In this document: positions 4,017 to 6,075 of the stretch, piece by piece | Layout: every line of letters starts with the position of its first letter | Numbering within the stretch: the first letter of the stretch is position 1 | Source of the DNA: Nitriliruptoraceae bacterium | GTDB lineage: Bacteria > Actinomycetota > Nitriliruptoria > Nitriliruptorales > Nitriliruptoraceae | Assembly: GCA_003554005.1 (NCBI GenBank) | Contig: PWEU01000421.1 | Span: 1-6,075 of the forward strand | Reading direction: 5' to 3' | DNA: 6,075 bases | The notes under the pieces: model-generated | Database searches by the model: none | Told to the model about the DNA's origin: nothing | Seen by the model: only the letters and a program-made list of their open reading frames with translations | Translations under genes and position numbers: made by a program

Positions 4017-4637
4017 TCAGGTCGGGTCGGAGCCGACGCTGCGCAGTAGCTCGAGCATGCGGGCCAGCCCGCGCCGGACCTCCGGATCGCGCAACTCCTT
4101 GAGCAGCGCGAAGGTGGAGGGTGGTGGGCCGCCCGCGGGAGCATCGAGGTGGCTGACGGACCCGGCGGTCTGGCGCAGCAGCTGGAGGATCTCCGGCTGG
4201 GTCAGATCCCGCAGCGTCTCGAGCATGAGCACGACGTTGTCGCCGAGCGCTTCGACGTCCTCCTCGTCGAAGGAGGCGACGATGCGTTCCACGACCCGGC
4301 CGCCGCTGCGGGCGAAGCCGAGGTAGCCGCGCTCATCCCAATCGTGGATCCGACCGGTGACCGCGTCCATCGCGGGCCCGGACAGGACCCCGATCTCCGC
4401 GGCCAGATCGCGCAGCGGTTCGAGCTCGGCGTCGCGGCGCTCCGCGTGGTCGAGCAGCAGGTCGAGCCGGGCCTCGATCCGGTCGAGGCGGTCGGTGTCA
4501 CGCGCGGCGTCGGTATCACGCGCGGCGTCGGTATCACGCGCGGCGTCGGTATCACGCGCGGCGTCGGTGTCGCGCGCGGCGTCGGTGCCGCCCGCCGCGT
4601 CGGTCGTCGGGGTCGCGTGCGTGTCGAGGGCGGTCAC
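4017..4637 (-). CDS. DUF1641-type protein with an N-terminal hexapeptide repeat
   Basis: The protein is 206 aa from a GTG start (4635-4637) that overlaps the TGA of the SQR-like gene by 4 nt (GTGA), with GGAGG 7 nt upstream; translational coupling is expected. Residues 12-47 are six copies of a hexapeptide (TDAAGG once, then TDAARD five times), a charged, probably disordered linker. Residues 48-72 (RLDRIEARLDLLLDHAERRDAEL) look like a coiled coil. The remainder is mainly helical with a glycine-containing segment around GYLGFARSGGRVVERIVASF and a helical LTQPEILQLLRQT and ELRDPEVRRGLARMLELL tail; this tail (RDPEVRRGL-x-R-x-L) is what made me assign DUF1641. DUF1641 proteins of unknown function are often encoded beside SQR-like flavoproteins, and a partner or membrane-anchoring role has been considered. 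There is no signal peptide or transmembrane segment. The family call is from memory of motif and context, so moderate. Confidence 0.72.
   Translation of the reverse strand: MTALDTHATPTTDAAGGTDAARDTDAARDTDAARDTDAARDTDAARDTDRLDRIEARLDLLLDHAERRDAELEPLRDLAAEIGVLSGPAMDAVTGRIHDWDERGYLGFARSGGRVVERIVASFDEEDVEALGDNVVLMLETLRDLTQPEILQLLRQTAGSVSHLDAPAGGPPPSTFALLKELRDPEVRRGLARMLELLRSVGSDPT
4491..4598 (-). repeat. 18-bp in-frame tandem repeat inside the DUF1641-type gene
   Basis: Six 18-bp units run from 4491 to 4598. Those at 4509-4526, 4527-4544 and 4545-4562 are identical (GTCGGTATCACGCGCGGC on the plus strand), and the outer units differ at one to a few positions. Each unit encodes the hexapeptide TDAARD, or TDAAGG for the unit nearest the start codon. 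The period keeps the reading frame, so copy number can change without breaking the protein. Confidence 0.95.
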
Positions 4638-5941
4638 ATCGACACCTCCATCAGGGCGCTGGTGCGACGCGGGGCCTGCTCGGCCTCCGGGTCCGGATCG
4701 GGCAGCGAGGGCCGGTCCTTGCCGATCATCGACATGTCGGCGTGCAGCGGCAGCGGCCGGCCGGGGAGCAGCAGGTGCCAGTAGATCCAGCGGAAGGCGA
4801 GCTTCCCCCAGTGGTTGGCCTCGTTCTCCCCGAGCAGCTTCAGCGGACCGACCTCGGGGAAGGGGAAGGTGCCGGTCAGCGGCTCGGTGTCGTAGTTGAA
4901 GTCGAGCAGCATGGCCTTGCCGTAGCCGGACTCGATGAAGCAGTTGGCGTGCCCGTCGAAGCGCTCATGCATCTCGAGCCCGTCGATGTGACGCAGGAAG
5001 TTCTCCACGAACACGTCCAGGGAGAAGTGCGCGACCGATCCCGCCTTGGAGGTCGGCAGGTTGGCGGCGTCGCCGAGCGCGAACACGTCGTCCAACCCCT
5101 CGGCGAGGAAGGTGTGCTTGTCGACCCGGACGTGGTCGAGCTCGTCGCCGAGGCCGGAGCGACCGACGAAGGCCGCGCCCCGGTTGATCGGGATGGGGAC
5201 CAGCAGGTCGAAGGGCACCACGCGCTCGTCGTAGCTGACCAGGCACTGCTCGTCGAGATCGACCTGCTCGAGCATGAAGTCCGGTTCGAGGTCGATACCG
5301 CGCTCGGTGAACATCCCCCCGAGCTCCTTGGCTGCCAGCGGCTTGGTGAAGGCACCGTCGAGCGGGGTGACGTAGATCACCTCGGTCTCCTCGCGCAGGC
5401 CGCGCTCGTGCAGCCACGCCTCGACGAGGAAGGCGAACTCCAGCGGCGCCACCGGGCACTTGATCGGCAGGTCGATCAGGTTGACGACCAGCCGACCACC
5501 GTCGAAGCGCTGCATCGCGTCGCGCAGGGCGACGGCGTCGTCGAGGGTGTAGAAGCTGTGGACGCCACGCTCACGCGCGTTCGGCTCCGCCAGGCCGGGC
5601 GTCTCCGACGGCGTCGGGTGGGTGCCGGGGGCGATGATGAGCTGGTCGTACGCCAACTCGGTGCCGTCGGCGAGGTGGACGAGGTTGGCGTCGGTGTCGA
5701 CGCGGTCGACCGCACCGGTGAGCTGGGTCACCCCGCGCGTGATCAGGCGCTTGCGCGGCTTGACGATCTGCTCGGGTCGGTACCAGCCGAAGGGGACGAA
5801 GAGGTACCCGGGCTGGTAGTGGTGCTCCTCGCTCTGGTCGACGATGGTGATGTCCCACTCGTCCTCGGCCAGCAGGGGCCTGAGCTTGTTGACGGCCATC
5901 GTGCCGGCGGTACCGGCGCCGAGGACCAACAGACGTCGCAT
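4634..5941 (-). CDS. Sulfide:quinone oxidoreductase-like FAD/NAD(P)-dependent oxidoreductase
   Basis: The product is 435 aa. I chose ATG at 5939-5941 because AAGGAG lies 7 nt upstream and the Rossmann strand starts at once (RRLLVLGAGTAGT, G8-x-G10-x-x-G13). An upstream GTG at 5980 is in frame but would add 13 residues with no family likeness. Other features: YDQLIIAPGTHP (98-109), the second FAD-family ATG-like motif; IKCPVAPLEFAFLV (160-173) with Cys162; VFALGDAANLP (286-296), the FAD ribityl-binding GD motif; and ANCFIESGYGKAML (332-345) with Cys334. Cys162 and Cys334 match the two cysteines conserved in SQR enzymes that bridge polysulfide over the flavin; a third, Cys233, is in a different place. 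The C-terminal helical segment NHWGKLAFRWIYWHLLLPGR (377-396) is amphipathic and aromatic-rich, as in SQR membrane-docking tails. Expected reaction: sulfide to sulfane sulfur with quinone as acceptor, on the cytoplasmic membrane face. Its stop overlaps the DUF1641 start. A related but non-sulfide flavoprotein remains possible. Confidence 0.85.
   Translation of the reverse strand: MRRLLVLGAGTAGTMAVNKLRPLLAEDEWDITIVDQSEEHHYQPGYLFVPFGWYRPEQIVKPRKRLITRGVTQLTGAVDRVDTDANLVHLADGTELAYDQLIIAPGTHPTPSETPGLAEPNARERGVHSFYTLDDAVALRDAMQRFDGGRLVVNLIDLPIKCPVAPLEFAFLVEAWLHERGLREETEVIYVTPLDGAFTKPLAAKELGGMFTERGIDLEPDFMLEQVDLDEQCLVSYDERVVPFDLLVPIPINRGAAFVGRSGLGDELDHVRVDKHTFLAEGLDDVFALGDAANLPTSKAGSVAHFSLDVFVENFLRHIDGLEMHERFDGHANCFIESGYGKAMLLDFNYDTEPLTGTFPFPEVGPLKLLGENEANHWGKLAFRWIYWHLLLPGRPLPLHADMSMIGKDRPSLPDPDPEAEQAPRRTSALMEVSM
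4645..4649 (-). promoter_or_regulatory. Ribosome binding site for the DUF1641-type GTG start, inside the SQR-like gene
   Basis: GGAGG on the minus strand sits 7 nt before the GTG at 4637, within the last codons of the SQR-like gene. Together with the 4-nt stop/start overlap it supports the GTG start and coupled translation of the two genes. Confidence 0.75.
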
Positions 5942-5948
5942 GCGGGTG

Positions 5949-5954
5949 CTCCTT
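5949..5954 (-). promoter_or_regulatory. Ribosome binding site deciding the ATG start at 5941
   Basis: AAGGAG on the minus strand lies 7 nt before ATG. The competing GTG at 5980 overlaps the previous gene's stop by 4 nt (GTGA). I prefer the ATG because it has the better Shine-Dalgarno and fits the fold boundary. Confidence 0.7.
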
Positions 5955-5976
5955 GGGGGGTCGGTGACCATGGCGG

Positions 5977-6075
5977 TCACGCGGTCGTCGGGTGGTCATC
6001 GTGCGGCGACGAGGTTGCGGGGGCCACCAGGCGTGACAGCAGCGCCGCGGTGCGGGGCAGGGTCTCGAGCACCAG
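5977..6075 (-). CDS. C-terminal 32 residues of an unidentified protein (5' end outside window)
   Basis: An open frame enters from the right edge and stops at TGA 5977-5979, giving a helical, Leu/Ala-rich end (LETLPRTAALLSRLVAP) and a short polar tail. The third codon positions are mostly G/C, which suits a real gene, and the stop lies 35 nt before the SQR-like start, consistent with one operon. The family cannot be recognised from 32 residues. Confidence 0.5.
   Translation of the reverse strand: MVLETLPRTAALLSRLVAPATSSPHDDHPTTA

Noticed and set aside
3863..4326. Collagen-like proteins (Gly-Arg-Pro, Gly-Pro-Val or Ala-Arg-Ser repeats) in several frames on both strands
   Set aside because: They arise from the 9-bp minisatellite read in any frame; no ribosome binding site or family support, and the flanks overlap well-supported genes.
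4149..4784. Plus-strand open frame opposite the DUF1641-type gene
   Set aside because: Its repeats are the complement of the 18-bp array; no independent evidence of coding.
5942..5980. GTG start at 5980 for the SQR-like gene, with a GTGA overlap to the previous gene
   Set aside because: The AAGGAG before the ATG at 5941 and the immediate start of the Rossmann strand there fit better; the alternative is not fully excluded.

Overview
This window is GC-rich, and every gene I can support lies on the minus strand. Read in the direction of transcription, from high to low coordinates, it holds: the last 32 codons of an unidentified protein, an FAD-dependent sulfide:quinone oxidoreductase-like protein, a DUF1641-type protein, a DsrC/TusE-family protein, a DsrE2-like protein, a small cupin, a GTPase-fold protein of the cyclic 2,3-diphosphoglycerate synthase family, and the start of a lipoprotein with an I78 protease-inhibitor-like domain that runs off the left edge. 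The base composition, strong G/C third-position bias, GTG starts and purine-rich ribosome binding sites suit a high-GC actinomycete-type bacterium (Actinomycetota). That assignment is inference; no rRNA or other phylogenetic marker is present.

Right part (3011-6075): a sulfur-metabolism cassette. The SQR-like flavoprotein and the DUF1641 gene overlap by 4 nt (GTGA). The dsrC-like gene follows after a 159-nt gap filled with a 9-bp minisatellite, and the dsrE2-like gene starts 16 nt after dsrC. By family knowledge, SQR-type flavoproteins oxidise sulfide or sulfur carried as per/polysulfide to quinone, while DsrE and DsrC/TusE proteins carry persulfide sulfur. The inferred role is a sulfide or sulfane-sulfur oxidation and trafficking module. 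The DsrC-like protein keeps only the penultimate cysteine (Cys103); the second redox cysteine of dissimilatory DsrC is a serine (Ser92). This points to a TusE-like sulfur carrier rather than a trisulfide-forming DsrC.

Middle part (2078-3010): a cupin gene flanked by structured noncoding DNA. Upstream of it lies a perfect 51-bp direct repeat, each copy carrying the same imperfect dyad. Downstream are two hairpins, one capped on the minus-strand RNA by a GUGA (GNRA) tetraloop, and a block of 24-bp tandem repeats reaching to the ribosome binding site of the next gene.

Left part (1-2077): the cDPG-synthase-family gene, whose last codons and stop lie inside a 22-bp tandem repeat; then a 387-nt gene-free stretch with a second 24-bp repeat block and a 43-nt near-perfect inverted repeat; then the lipoprotein gene.

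The most unusual trait is that nearly every gap, and one coding sequence, carries a different short tandem or direct repeat (periods 9, 18, 22, 24, 24 and 71 bp). The strongest biological lead is the single-cysteine DsrC with DsrE2, DUF1641 and SQR beside a bacterial homologue of an archaeal cyclic-diphosphoglycerate enzyme. No CRISPR, tRNA, rRNA, transposase or phage gene was seen.
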